This document shows, in pieces, positions 9,392-18,424 of a DNA stretch of 64,000 nucleotides; the stretch's first letter is position 1; each line of letters starts with the position of its first letter. Source of the DNA: CAYNST01 sp964546435 (GTDB taxonomy: Bacteria > Pseudomonadota > Gammaproteobacteria > Pseudomonadales > Cellvibrionaceae). The notes below the pieces were generated by a model. The model was not told where the DNA came from, did no database searches, and saw nothing but the letters and a program-made list of their open reading frames with translations. Location of the stretch: the NCBI GenBank assembly GCA_964546435.1, contig CAZJKJ010000001.1, forward strand, positions 62,001 to 126,000, written 5' to 3'. Made by a program: the position numbers and the translations under genes.

Positions 9392-10195
9392 TTATTGTTT
9401 TGGAAGATATTGCAGCGGATTCACCGGTTTGCCGTCATACCTGATTTCGAAATGCAGTCTCGGATTTTCGGAACCGTACGAGCCAACTTCCGCAATCCTT
9501 TCACCGGCTTTCACCTGCTGACCCTCTTTCGCATACAGCTCCCGGTTATAGGCGTAAGCACTCAAATACTTGTCGTTGTGCTTGATGATCAGCAACTTGC
9601 CATATCCCCGCAGGCCACTCCCCGAGTAAACCACCACTCCGTCACTGGCTGCGATGACAGGCTCTCCTAATTCTCCGCGAATATCAATCCCTTTATTGAG
9701 TCCTCCATTGGCGCTGAAGTTGGAGATCACTCCCCCTTTGACCGGCCATCGCCATTGGAGTTGGTTACCTGTAACAATGGGGGGTGTCGGTTTGGGGGGG
9801 GCTGGTGCTTGTTCCTTTAAACGCACCGGGGCTGATGGGGCTTTCTGGGCGGGTGGAGTTCGGGCTGCGGGCCGCTCGGAAGAAGCACTTGAAGACCGTT
9901 TGGCAACAGCCCGGCGCGGCGGCGCCAGCCGCGCATCAAGCACCAGAACTTGACCTGGATGGATATGATGGCTATCACTTAAGTTATTGATTTGCCCTAG
10001 AGTCCTGAAGTCCATGTCATAACGCCAGGCAATGCTGTACAGCGTCTCTCCCGGCCCCACAATGTGTTGCTGGATACGACGGGTGGGGATCGGAGTCGCG
10101 TCGACGATAGGCGCCCGAGCGGGGTTGCCACTGCATGCGCATAGCAGTGGCACAATGATCAGTTTTTTAAACAGTCGGTTGACTCCCGCCAGCAC
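9392..10195 (-). CDS. nlpD: NlpD-like lipoprotein: LysM + M23 (LytM) domain
   Basis: The mature part has a LysM domain (HIVGPGETLYSIAWRYDM through HPGQVLVLDA), a Pro/Ala-rich linker, and a C-terminal M23/LytM domain (GLNKGIDIRGELGEPVIAA, LHFEIRYDGKPVNPL). NlpD is an outer-membrane lipoprotein that activates the amidase AmiC during cell separation. The first zinc ligand is not the active HxxxD form (NKGIDI instead), consistent with an activator rather than a peptidase. The frame opens further upstream to 10336, but the stretch before 10195 is not signal-like. A GTG at 10195 gives a short signal peptide ending in the lipobox LLCAC, so I prefer it (267 residues). The neighbour rpoS confirms the assignment. 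Confidence 0.9.
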   Translation of the reverse strand: MLAGVNRLFKKLIIVPLLCACSGNPARAPIVDATPIPTRRIQQHIVGPGETLYSIAWRYDMDFRTLGQINNLSDSHHIHPGQVLVLDARLAPPRRAVAKRSSSASSERPAARTPPAQKAPSAPVRLKEQAPAPPKPTPPIVTGNQLQWRWPVKGGVISNFSANGGLNKGIDIRGELGEPVIAASDGVVVYSGSGLRGYGKLLIIKHNDKYLSAYAYNRELYAKEGQQVKAGERIAEVGSYGSENPRLHFEIRYDGKPVNPLQYLPKQ

Positions 10196-10350
10196 CGGTC
10201 GGGAGAACCCTGAATGGATATCCAGATCTATCAGCACTTTTAGGAGTCGCCGGTTATAACCAAAGGCGATATAAACCACCAATTTATTAAAATATAATCT
10301 AATACTTTGATGACAAATAGTGGCGATTGCCTTCAAAATCCGAAGTTCTA

Positions 10351-11334
10351 CTAATTCTTTAGGCTAGCCGAAGCCGATCTTGAGGCATCCCCTCGACTCA
10401 TATAAACCGAAACAATCTCAGTCAAAAGAACTAAAACTATTCCTGCAAGCATACATCCAAGAGACGCCAGAACCAGGGCATCCAGTCCCGTTGACAAAGT
10501 GTAGGTCGAAGGCAGGACGTTTTCCTGAACCACAGGTATGACATGTCCGTATTCATCTACCATGCTTTTTAAGGTCAGTTTCCATGGCCAGATGACCCCG
10601 AGCGAGCCCACCAGAAATCCGATTAGTACGGCCAGCGTTATTTTATGATAGGTGTCCAGCAGCCAGGACAGGAAACGCGAAAAGGCCAGCAGCCCTGCAA
10701 CACTGCCAGCCATAAAAACCGCCAGCGCAAATACATCGACGTTGGTCACTGCTCTCAAGACTACCGGATAGAGGCCCACCAGCAGAAGGATAAAGCTGCC
10801 GGATATGCCTGGGAGGATCATGGCGCAGATCGCGAAAAATCCCCCGCCAAAGAGGATCAACGGATGAGGAGGAAGCTGCGGCGGCGTCGCCACTGAAATC
10901 CCGTAAAGCAACACCATTCCGATAGCACACGCCAACCACTCCCGCCAGCGCCAGCCACTTTGCTGCTTTGCAAAAAACCAGATTGAAGCCAGTATCAGCC
11001 CGAAGAAAAATGACCACACAAGCACCGGATACTTGTCGAGCACCGCAGTGATGAGCTTGGCCAGCGTGAAGACGCTTAGTGCAATGCCTGCAAACATTGT
11101 CAGCAGAAAATTGCCGTTGACGAATTTCCACGCGCTGACGAGGCCTTCGCGCTTCCATACTCCCAGTACTTTTGGCGTCAGCTGACTCAAGGAGTGCAGC
11201 AGTTCATCGTAGATGCCGGTGATAAATGCAACTGTGCCGCCGGATACACCAGGAACCACATCCGCCGCACCCATCGCCATGCCTTTGACAAACAATACGA
11301 TGTAGTCTTTGAAAACACGGGTCGGATACTGCAT
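10351..11334 (-). CDS. DUF368 membrane protein, PopT-like undecaprenyl-phosphate translocase
   Basis: 327 residues, about eight hydrophobic segments, and the DUF368 signature MGAADVVPGVSGGT near residues 16-30, with a second VSGG-like motif (LPGISGSF) in the middle as expected from the family's internal repeat. DUF368 proteins (PopT) have been linked experimentally, in other bacteria, to returning undecaprenyl phosphate across the inner membrane for reuse in cell-wall synthesis. Its start codon overlaps the pcm stop (TAATG), so the two are translationally coupled. Placement between pcm and nlpD fits an envelope role. Confidence 0.88.
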   Translation of the reverse strand: MQYPTRVFKDYIVLFVKGMAMGAADVVPGVSGGTVAFITGIYDELLHSLSQLTPKVLGVWKREGLVSAWKFVNGNFLLTMFAGIALSVFTLAKLITAVLDKYPVLVWSFFFGLILASIWFFAKQQSGWRWREWLACAIGMVLLYGISVATPPQLPPHPLILFGGGFFAICAMILPGISGSFILLLVGLYPVVLRAVTNVDVFALAVFMAGSVAGLLAFSRFLSWLLDTYHKITLAVLIGFLVGSLGVIWPWKLTLKSMVDEYGHVIPVVQENVLPSTYTLSTGLDALVLASLGCMLAGIVLVLLTEIVSVYMSRGDASRSASASLKN

Positions 11335-12008
11335 TAATGACTCACTCCTGGGAGAAAAGGGACAAACCTGACGGGTGCGATGCGCCGACGTGCGAACTGG
11401 TCACCATCCCGGGTAATAATCTCCAGGTGTTGTTCGGTTTCATTCCCTACCGGAATGACCAGCACGCCACCTGGAGCCAGCTGCTCCAGCAATTCCGGTG
11501 GGACGGTGTCCGGGGCCGCCGCCGCGAGAATGGCATCATACGGACTATTTTCCGCCCATCCCATGCCACCGTTCGCATGTTTTAACTGAACGTTGTAAAG
11601 CTTCAGTTGACGCAAGCGCTGACGTGCGGTTTCTACCAGCGGCTTGATGCGTTCGACACCACAAACCGTGTCGACCAGCTGTGCCAGTACCGCGGACTGA
11701 TAACCGGAACCCGAGCCGATCTCGAGCACTTTCTTTACCGGCCGAGCCGCTTCGAAAAGCAACTCCGTCATCCGCGCGACAATATAGGGCTGGGAAATGG
11801 TTTGCCCGTGCCCGATAGGCAAGGCGATATCTTCGTAGGCACGATGTGCGAAAGCCTCTTCGATAAAGAGATGGCGAGGTGTTGAAGCCATGACGTCCAA
11901 AACTCTTCGATTCTGGATTCCCTTGTCTTCAAGACGTTTTATCAGGCGCTCGCGAGTGCGCCTCGAGGTCATGCCGATGCCCTCGATCTTCGTTCGACTT
12001 TCGTTCAC
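11334..12008 (-). CDS. pcm: Protein-L-isoaspartate O-methyltransferase
   Basis: 224 residues. The SAM-binding motif VLEIGSGSGYQSAVLA, the motif GHGQTISQPYIVARMTE and the C-terminal PVRFVPFLPG region are hallmarks of Pcm. It methylates L-isoaspartyl residues in aged proteins so they can revert to aspartate. A start at MTSRRTRERL, 12 residues in, is equally possible. surE, usually next to pcm, is absent: truD lies directly upstream and the DUF368 gene directly downstream. Confidence 0.96.
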   Translation of the reverse strand: MNESRTKIEGIGMTSRRTRERLIKRLEDKGIQNRRVLDVMASTPRHLFIEEAFAHRAYEDIALPIGHGQTISQPYIVARMTELLFEAARPVKKVLEIGSGSGYQSAVLAQLVDTVCGVERIKPLVETARQRLRQLKLYNVQLKHANGGMGWAENSPYDAILAAAAPDTVPPELLEQLAPGGVLVIPVGNETEQHLEIITRDGDQFARRRIAPVRFVPFLPGVSH

Positions 12009-12068
12009 GGATTTTACCTGTTGTGCGTTCAGCGTGGGCCGTATAGTACAACATTTGCGGGTTGAACC

Positions 12069-13049
12069 TTATCGGCTATATGCCTGATTTTGCCAGTGAC
12101 CCACCTCGCGCAGCACGGAAGTTGCGTACTGCCCGGGCGGCAGTTCGAACCCCAGCCGCAACTGATCCTCTTCCAGCGACCAGGCAAGATTTTCGGGGCG
12201 CGCTGTCGTCGCCCGTCGCTCCTGCTGCAGGCCGCAATGCTCCAGTCCGAACTGCCATGCCTGCAAACCTTCCAGTGCTTCATCCTCAATTTCCCTGGCC
12301 AGAGATCCGGTTGCCGAACGCCCTCTTCCCCACATGGGCAACGCCGGTATCCCCTGCTCCACGACATCGCCGGGAAGTACCGCAAACCAGTTGTTCAAGC
12401 TGACTCGCAGAGCCAGGATGCGGTTAAAAAGGTACGAACGTGCGGCCGACATGATCATGGATTTTTCCTGACGCTGACGGACCGGCTTTCCGCGTACGAA
12501 CCATTCTTCGGCCCGGTTCAAATTGCCACCATCGCGGCCAAACCGCTGCTCCCCGAAGTAATTAGGGACTCCTTCGGCAGCGATCCGCTGAAGTAACGCC
12601 TGCAAGCGGGGTTCATCGACGCCGCTCAATGCGCGCAACGTGATACTGAACCGGTTCGAAAGATGTTGACCGCGTCTCAGCTTGCGACGTCCTCGCGCCA
12701 CGGTATTCAGTTCCACCGCGGGAATCTGGGCGACGAAGGCGGCCCAGTCCAGGTCCACCGGGCGGGGCTGGTAAATGCTGAACCACTGGGTGGTCACTGC
12801 ATGCCGGTCTTTCAACCCGCAAAAACCCACATCGTTGCGCTTCACTCCGGCAAAGCTGGCCAGCCTTTCCACTACCCAGTCCGTATTGACACTGGTTTTC
12901 TGCAAAGACACATACAGATGTTCGCCGTCACCTTCCGGCTCGAATCCCAGATTTTCGACGACGATGAAATCGTCCGGAGTGCTGCGGACATCTCCTTTTA
13001 TACAAGGCTCACCATAGGCCCGGGGCCAGGACAGAATCGGATTGCTCAT
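12069..13049 (-). CDS. truD: tRNA pseudouridine(13) synthase TruD
   Basis: 326 residues. The catalytic motif GLKDRHAVTTQWFS (Asp in KDR) and the TruD motif GVPNYFGEQRFGRDGGN are clear, as is the N-terminal RSTPDDFIVVENLGFEPEG. TruD converts U13 of tRNA-Glu to pseudouridine. It sits 60 nt upstream of pcm on the same strand, its usual neighbour in gammaproteobacteria. Confidence 0.97.
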   Translation of the reverse strand: MSNPILSWPRAYGEPCIKGDVRSTPDDFIVVENLGFEPEGDGEHLYVSLQKTSVNTDWVVERLASFAGVKRNDVGFCGLKDRHAVTTQWFSIYQPRPVDLDWAAFVAQIPAVELNTVARGRRKLRRGQHLSNRFSITLRALSGVDEPRLQALLQRIAAEGVPNYFGEQRFGRDGGNLNRAEEWFVRGKPVRQRQEKSMIMSAARSYLFNRILALRVSLNNWFAVLPGDVVEQGIPALPMWGRGRSATGSLAREIEDEALEGLQAWQFGLEHCGLQQERRATTARPENLAWSLEEDQLRLGFELPPGQYATSVLREVGHWQNQAYSR

Positions 13050-13247
13050 GAATGACTAACGGCTCGATGAATTGATTGGCGCGTTACTGTAGCGGATTCA
13101 GCCGCCGCTTCCAATCATCCAGGGATCCCTATGCGTGTTATGGAAAGCCGGTAATGGCTTTTCCGGCTCAAGGTAATCACTATACTGAAGTCAATTCGCT
13201 ATATACTCCGCCCAAATCGCAGCCTCCCGGAACCTCTGAGCGTCACC

Positions 13248-13820
13248 ATGCAAAAGCAATTTATCTCCGCCAATGATCTACTCCTGGATTCGTTTCGGCT
13301 CGCCGAACAGATATACCGGAGTGACTTCCGGCCGGACTTCATAATCGGGATCTGGCGGGGTGGATCGCCGGTCGGCATTGCGGTTCAGGAGTATCTGGAT
13401 TTCAAGGGTGTTGTCACCGATCACATCGCCATTCGCACCGCATCTTATTACGGAATCGACCAGCAGGACAAACAGGTCAAAGTCTTTGGCCTGAATTATG
13501 TCATCGATCACGTCAGCAGCGACCGCAGCCTCCTTATCGTGGACGACGTGTTCGACTCCGGAAGATCCATCGTTGCCGTTATCGAGGAGATCAGAAGTAA
13601 ATCCCTTGCAGACTGCCCGACTGAAATCCGGGTCGCCTGCCCGTGGTACAAACCGCAGCGTAACCGGAGTGAAATCGAACCGGATTATTATCTGCGAACC
13701 ACGGATCAATGGCTGATTTTTCCCCATGAATTAAACGGGCTGACGCCATTAGAAGTCGCAAATTCCAAAGGAATCGAAATCGCAGAAATGCTATTTGGTA
13801 CCGGCGAGAATAATCTGTGA
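13248..13820 (+). CDS. Phosphoribosyltransferase family protein
   Basis: 190 residues with the type I phosphoribosyltransferase core: LLIVDDVFDSGRS is the PRPP loop with two acidic residues followed by the flexible GRS turn, and FIIGIWRGGSPVGIAV is the first phosphate loop. Such enzymes transfer ribose-5-phosphate from PRPP to a purine or related base. The closest style is the hypoxanthine/xanthine phosphoribosyltransferases, but I cannot fix the base. The ATG at 13248 is preceded by GAGCG. It is monocistronic and convergent with the DUF1328 gene. Confidence 0.85.
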   Translation: MQKQFISANDLLLDSFRLAEQIYRSDFRPDFIIGIWRGGSPVGIAVQEYLDFKGVVTDHIAIRTASYYGIDQQDKQVKVFGLNYVIDHVSSDRSLLIVDDVFDSGRSIVAVIEEIRSKSLADCPTEIRVACPWYKPQRNRSEIEPDYYLRTTDQWLIFPHELNGLTPLEVANSKGIEIAEMLFGTGENNL

Positions 13821-13862
13821 TCTGAAGGGAATAACCGGCGGAAGGCTAATGGGAAAAACTGA

Positions 13863-13894
13863 CGGAACGCTGACGAAGGATCGACAGCGTTCCG
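13863..13894. terminator. Hairpin between convergent genes
   Basis: A perfect 10-bp stem (13863-13872 with 13885-13894) around a 12-nt loop, between the 3' ends of the phosphoribosyltransferase and DUF1328 genes. It has no strong T-run on either side, so it is a weak or bidirectional terminator at best. Confidence 0.45.
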
Positions 13895-13905
13895 CACACA
13901 ACCAT

Positions 13906-14070
13906 CTAAATCCTCGGCCGGCGGCCCATGACGGCAAAGACGATTGCCAATACGATACCGACCACGAACAGTATCCAGGCGATGTTGGTAGCGGCACCCG
14001 CGATACCGGAAAATCCGAAAACGGCTGCAACCAACCCTATGATCAAAAATGTTAAAGCCCAACTAAGCAT
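13906..14070 (-). CDS. DUF1328 (YtjA-type) small membrane protein
   Basis: 54 residues beginning MLSWALTFLIIGL, with two hydrophobic helices joined by GFSGIAGAATNIAW and ending in the basic tail GRRPRI. This is the DUF1328 pattern (E. coli YtjA). Function is unknown; members are small inner-membrane proteins often seen with stress genes. A strong GGAGGA ribosome site lies 6 nt before the ATG at 14070, which settles the start. Confidence 0.9.
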   Translation of the reverse strand: MLSWALTFLIIGLVAAVFGFSGIAGAATNIAWILFVVGIVLAIVFAVMGRRPRI

Positions 14071-14545
14071 GACTCATCCTCCAAAGGTTTTTACTTTATT
14101 AGAGCGATCGTCCAGAAACCGCTGCTGCTCAAACCAAAGCATTCACCGTGCCAGAATTCACGTGCGATATTTTACGGTAACCGGAAATCCGGCCGGAAGA
14201 CCTCGGATTGCGGCCCCGACAAGCGATTCTCCCAACAGTTGAAATCAAACCGCGCGGTCTTTATTGCCATTCATAATGAGGAGCAACAACTCGCATAAAT
14301 ACCGCCATCGCGGGCGTGCGTCCAACAAATGTCAACTTTACAAACCCCCAGCCAAGTCCTGCAACGCAATCCTTCACTCATGCAACGTTCTACTGCAGCG
14401 TTTCCACAAGCGGCACAGGGAAGTGTCCTTCAAATACTCGCAGTGTCGCCATCTCATTTATTCCGAAATAATTCTGGCCAAATAATTGCAAAAGGTGACG
14501 AAAGATCTAGATTTTACTGTATGGCACTCGCTGAGGGATTCTCTA
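14071..14545. other. 475-bp gap without a supported gene
   Basis: No open frame here has a ribosome site, a family motif or gene-like composition. It must hold the promoters of the DUF1328 gene (minus) and of the 14546 gene (plus), but I could not pick out clear -35/-10 boxes. Confidence 0.4.
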
Positions 14546-15160
14546 ATGCAGAGCAATATTTTCTCGATGGAAAAATTTCTTCGCTTCATGAACAGAGCGA
14601 CCCGGACCGGCATCTTCGACCAGTCCCAGAAGAAGGAATGGTTCCGGATTACCACTGACATCATCGGTCTGTTGACACCGGACGAACAGCGCGATCTGCG
14701 CACTCTGGACATCCCCACACTGGAACAGCGGTACACCGACAGCTTCGCGCAAAAAAATGTGAGCGTCAGCTCCTGGGCAATTTTCCAGAGAAAAAAATTT
14801 CTTACCTTCGCCGTCGGTGAATTCATTGCCTTTTCGGTAAATCCTACCCGGTACCTCAAGGAGCAGAAGCGCAAGTTTCTGAACCCCGCGACAGCTTTAC
14901 TCGCTGACAATCAGGTCGTGCGCGTTAATCATGATGAAGAGCTGGAGCTCGCGTCATCAGACTTCAGTCCTCCGGCCAGGGTCCATGCGCCGGTCATGAT
15001 GACGGCAACTGCGCGGCAGTCACGCGAACGGCTGGCTCATGAAGGACTGCGCGCCCGCAAGGAAACCGGGATCGAGTATCAGACCCGCATGCTTAACAAT
15101 CCGGTGGGTCGCCATTTCCTCGCAGCACCGGCCCAGCAAGTGCTGATGGGGAATTTCTGA
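14546..15160 (+). CDS. Unrecognised soluble protein
   Basis: 204 residues from the ATG at 14546, chosen because GAGGG sits 8 nt before it; the frame also opens upstream to a TTG at 14486. No family is recognised. The N-terminal half looks globular and helical (MEKFLRFMNRATRTG, WFRITTDIIGLLTPDEQRDL) with a basic middle (RYLKEQKRKF). The C-terminal ~70 residues are polar and low in hydrophobics. It has no signal peptide or membrane segment. It stands alone before waaA; a hairpin at 15187-15202 follows it. Confidence 0.65.
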   Translation: MQSNIFSMEKFLRFMNRATRTGIFDQSQKKEWFRITTDIIGLLTPDEQRDLRTLDIPTLEQRYTDSFAQKNVSVSSWAIFQRKKFLTFAVGEFIAFSVNPTRYLKEQKRKFLNPATALLADNQVVRVNHDEELELASSDFSPPARVHAPVMMTATARQSRERLAHEGLRARKETGIEYQTRMLNNPVGRHFLAAPAQQVLMGNF

Positions 15161-15186
15161 TGGTTATTTCCTTCCCCCGTTAACGA

Positions 15187-15202
15187 CCCCGTTCCAACGG
15201 GG
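15187..15202 (+). terminator. Short GC hairpin after the 14546 gene
   Basis: A perfect 7-bp stem CCCCGTT/AACGGGG with a 2-nt loop, 26 nt after the stop codon. No T-run follows, so termination is uncertain. Confidence 0.3.
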
Positions 15203-15368
15203 CGTGACGGGTTCCATCCCTTATTCCTTAAACCTTCATCTCTGACCGAACAGTTATCCAAAAATCCTGCACCGACCAGATCCCCGACCAGACCGGTTGT
15301 TCTAACGAGCGGTTTTGCTTTAGAGTTCCCGATCTGTGCACCGGCACCGCCGTCCAAGGAAACTGTTT

Positions 15369-16685
15369 ATGCGGTACATATACAGCCTGCTCCTGATTCT
15401 TCTCAGCCCCCTTCTGATCGCCTATACGTTCATGCAGAAAAAACGCCGCGGAGGGGATCGGCGGTTCGTGCTGCAGCGGCTCGGCCTTTTTGCCCGGACG
15501 GCCGCCATCCATGATCAACCAGCCATCTGGTTCCACGCCGCATCGGTGGGTGAAACCAACTCCATCATTCCACTGGTGCGATCTCTGGGCGCCGCCAACC
15601 CCCAGCTGCGCCAGGTTATTACAACCAACACACCGGAAGCGGCCCGTATCGTCCAGAGCGCTTTCGGCACCGAGATCCAGCACTATTATTTCACCACGGA
15701 TTTTCCCGCGGCGGCCAGACGACTGGTGCGCTCCATCCAGCCGCTGGCGTTATTCGTGGTGGAAACGGAAATATGGCCAAATCTGTATCATCATTGCTTT
15801 CATGAACACATTCCGGTTGTCATTGTCAATGCCCGCCTCAGCCCCAAGACGATCAACTCCAACCGTTTTATTAAAGCTCTATACCGGCAAACTTTGTCTG
15901 GCGTCACGGCCTTTTTGGCGCGATCCCGGACTGATGCGGATCACTACATCAAACTCGGAGCCAAACCGGAGCGTGTGACTGTACTGGGCAATATCAAATT
16001 TTCTGCGGCCCTGCAAAAATCCGCGGCGCCGCTTCCTGAATTAATCAACCGCGAATATCTGCTGGCCATTTCTACCCATGCCGGCGAAGAAAAAATTCTG
16101 GCGAGCATGTTGCGCGAGTTGCAGCAACAAACCGGGCATACGGACCTGCTTCTGGTAATCGCACCTCGACATCCGCAGCGGAGCACAGATATTCGCCGCG
16201 AACTGGCCCATCTGGAGCTGAATGTGAGTGTACGCAGCCAGCGCGAAGCCGTGACCGACACGACGGACATTTATCTGGTCGATACGGTGGGAGAAATCAA
16301 TGCGTTGCTCGCCGGACAGGCCAAAGCAGTATTTGTGGGCGGATCGCTGGTTCCCCTCGGCGGGCACAACGTCCTGGAGCCTGCAATTTATGGGAAGCCC
16401 ACACTGACAGGTCCGCACACCGAAAATTTCCGCGATGAAATGCAACTGCTGCGCAGTCACGACGCTGTTATTGAAGCGGATTCGGCGACCGCACTGCAGA
16501 CAGCATTCGATCAGCTGCTGCAGTCACCGGCGCGACAACAGGAACTCGGAGACAATGCACTGGAAGCAATCCGATCGTGCCATGGAATTCTGGAGCAGTA
16601 CCACAACCGCTTGCAAAACCTTTTGCAAGCCGAGCTTGCAACCCGGACTGCCTCGCCGGCATTCGCTGATCAATCCGCGCCGTAA
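15369..16685 (+). CDS. waaA: 3-deoxy-D-manno-octulosonic acid transferase (Kdo transferase)
   Basis: 439 residues from the ATG at 15369 (AAGGA about 8 nt upstream; an upstream alternative at 15336 has no such site). The N-terminal membrane anchor, the WFHAASVGETNS motif, ETEIWPNLY, the GGSLVPLGGHNVLEPA nucleotide-sugar loop and the C-terminal GPHTENF stretch identify WaaA/KdtA. It adds Kdo to lipid IVA at the inner membrane, an essential step of lipopolysaccharide core synthesis. Its 3' end overlaps that of kdkA on the other strand by 16 nt. Confidence 0.97.
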   Translation: MRYIYSLLLILLSPLLIAYTFMQKKRRGGDRRFVLQRLGLFARTAAIHDQPAIWFHAASVGETNSIIPLVRSLGAANPQLRQVITTNTPEAARIVQSAFGTEIQHYYFTTDFPAAARRLVRSIQPLALFVVETEIWPNLYHHCFHEHIPVVIVNARLSPKTINSNRFIKALYRQTLSGVTAFLARSRTDADHYIKLGAKPERVTVLGNIKFSAALQKSAAPLPELINREYLLAISTHAGEEKILASMLRELQQQTGHTDLLLVIAPRHPQRSTDIRRELAHLELNVSVRSQREAVTDTTDIYLVDTVGEINALLAGQAKAVFVGGSLVPLGGHNVLEPAIYGKPTLTGPHTENFRDEMQLLRSHDAVIEADSATALQTAFDQLLQSPARQQELGDNALEAIRSCHGILEQYHNRLQNLLQAELATRTASPAFADQSAP

Positions 16686-17383
16686 CCACGCTGGAAGTTA
16701 CTCCAGTCGCTCTCGCTGAAATGAAACGTCGCGGTATTCGCAGTTAATTTTTTTAGCGAACGCAGAAATCGGTTCAGATTATCGAGCTTCCATTTTTCTG
16801 TCTGTTCCGCACGCACACGACTTTTATCGAAATCGATCAACCAGATGCGACCAGGCGCGTCGATCAGAATATTGTTTGCATTAAGATCCGCATGAAAAAC
16901 GGAATGATCGTGAAATCTCCGGATAGTTTTGCCAACGTCACGCCACTGCGTCGATGACAACGGATTGGCTTCAAGATGTTGGGCAAGGGTTACGCTTTGG
17001 GGGATTTCTTCGGTCACCAATTGTCCGCGATAGCACAATAAAAACTGTCGTTCACACTCCACCGCAATAACACGCGGAACCGGCAAATCAAAGGATTTCA
17101 TGTGCCGCAGCAAGTGAAACTCCTGCCACATCCGGGTGTTTCCGAGGCCGGTATAGACATACCGCGTCTGCACGATGCGTCCGAACAGACCACCACGGCG
17201 GTACCGCTTCCGCACCATGGATACTCCGTGGCGACAAAAAAAGGAAACGGCCGCGCGCCCGCGACGGTTGTCCCGCTCCCCGCGCGCCGGCGGCGTGCCA
17301 GCGAAAAGCGTTTGGTCCCAATGGCCGGAAGCGTCGTTGAACAAATACTGGCGATTCCCGTGGCGGACCTGTCGATAATTCAT
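16670..17383 (-). CDS. kdkA: 3-deoxy-D-manno-octulosonic acid kinase
   Basis: 237 residues from the ATG at 17383, which has GGAAG about 7 nt upstream and matches the family length; the open frame extends to 17470, which would leave no space before the divergent gene. The kinase catalytic motif FHADLNANNIL and the metal-binding IDFDKS are diagnostic of the KdkA/WaaP family. KdkA phosphorylates the 4-OH of the Kdo residue on Kdo-lipid IVA in species with a single Kdo. Its pairing with waaA supports this. It is divergent from the glycosyltransferase at 17471. Confidence 0.94.
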   Translation of the reverse strand: MNYRQVRHGNRQYLFNDASGHWDQTLFAGTPPARGERDNRRGRAAVSFFCRHGVSMVRKRYRRGGLFGRIVQTRYVYTGLGNTRMWQEFHLLRHMKSFDLPVPRVIAVECERQFLLCYRGQLVTEEIPQSVTLAQHLEANPLSSTQWRDVGKTIRRFHDHSVFHADLNANNILIDAPGRIWLIDFDKSRVRAEQTEKWKLDNLNRFLRSLKKLTANTATFHFSESDWSNFQRGYGAD

Positions 17384-17470
17384 GATTGCGCTTCCAGTCA
17401 GTGATTGAACGTCGACTTCGTCTGACAGTCCCCGCATAATATCGCCCTGCAACCGCAACTGGAGTCGCAC

Positions 17471-18361
17471 ATGAATTTACCCTCTCAATCTCATTGGACC
17501 GACCCTCTGGTCGGTTTGTTTTTGCGCTTTGCTGCGGGGGGGGCCGTGCCGGCGCGGTGGTTCATGAACAGAATCCCCACACCGAAAGAACGCCATGCGA
17601 AGACCGGCCGGCTCAATATCGAGATCGTCAGCCATTGCTGGAATTATTCACATTTCCTCGCCTACCAGTTGAGCTCTCTGGTGAAGTTCCCCCCGCAGCG
17701 GGTGAATATTACCATGACCGTCTTTTACAGTGATGAAGATGTTAAAACCCGCGAGTTGCTCGATTTTTTCGGACAGATAGAGCGACCCACCATCAGGTGG
17801 AACTGGCAGTCGCTGCCAAAAAGCCAACTTTTTCGGCGCGCCATCGGTCGCAACATGGCCGCACAGCAAACCACTGCGGACTGGATCTGGTTTACCGACT
17901 GTGATCTGTTATTTCGGGACAATTGTCTGGATGAGCTTTCGCATCGGCTCCAGGGCCGAAAGGACACCCTGGTTTACCCGCAATATGAAAAGGTCACGTC
18001 CCTGTTGCCCGAATCAGACCCGATGCTGAAAAACGGCGCGACCGGGCAGATAGTGGATATAAATCCGCAACATTTTTCCCTGCTTAAAAAAAGCCGGGCT
18101 ACCGGTCCGTTACAGATTACCCATGGCGATGTCGCGCGCGCATGTGGTTATTGCGCCGATCTGAGTTTGTATCAGAAGCCTTCGGACGTGTGGTGCAAAG
18201 CCTATGAAGACCGTGCTTTTCGATGGTTGCTGCGAACCCAGGGCGTACCGATTGATCTGCCCGGCGTCTATCGCATCCGCCATGTCAGCAAAGGCCGCTA
18301 CACCGGAAGTCAGGTCAACACGAGTTTGCGCAGTCGTTTGCGCAGATTGACGTCGCGCTAG
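17471..18361 (+). CDS. Glycosyltransferase family 2-like protein
   Basis: 296 residues with a GT-A fold pattern: IEIVSHCWNYSHFLAYQLSS at the start, and the acidic metal motif TDCDLLF (DxD-like) near residue 140. The start ATG at 17471 has GGAG about 7 nt upstream. It lacks membrane segments, so it probably acts on the cytoplasmic face of the inner membrane. The neighbours waaA and kdkA suggest a lipopolysaccharide core sugar transferase, but donor and acceptor are not known. Confidence 0.85.
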   Translation: MNLPSQSHWTDPLVGLFLRFAAGGAVPARWFMNRIPTPKERHAKTGRLNIEIVSHCWNYSHFLAYQLSSLVKFPPQRVNITMTVFYSDEDVKTRELLDFFGQIERPTIRWNWQSLPKSQLFRRAIGRNMAAQQTTADWIWFTDCDLLFRDNCLDELSHRLQGRKDTLVYPQYEKVTSLLPESDPMLKNGATGQIVDINPQHFSLLKKSRATGPLQITHGDVARACGYCADLSLYQKPSDVWCKAYEDRAFRWLLRTQGVPIDLPGVYRIRHVSKGRYTGSQVNTSLRSRLRRLTSR

Positions 18362-18424
18362 AAGGACACTGTCAAAATGACATTTTAGTAGCGTCGCTTT
18401 TGGTAGTGTCGCTTCCGCTGCGAA

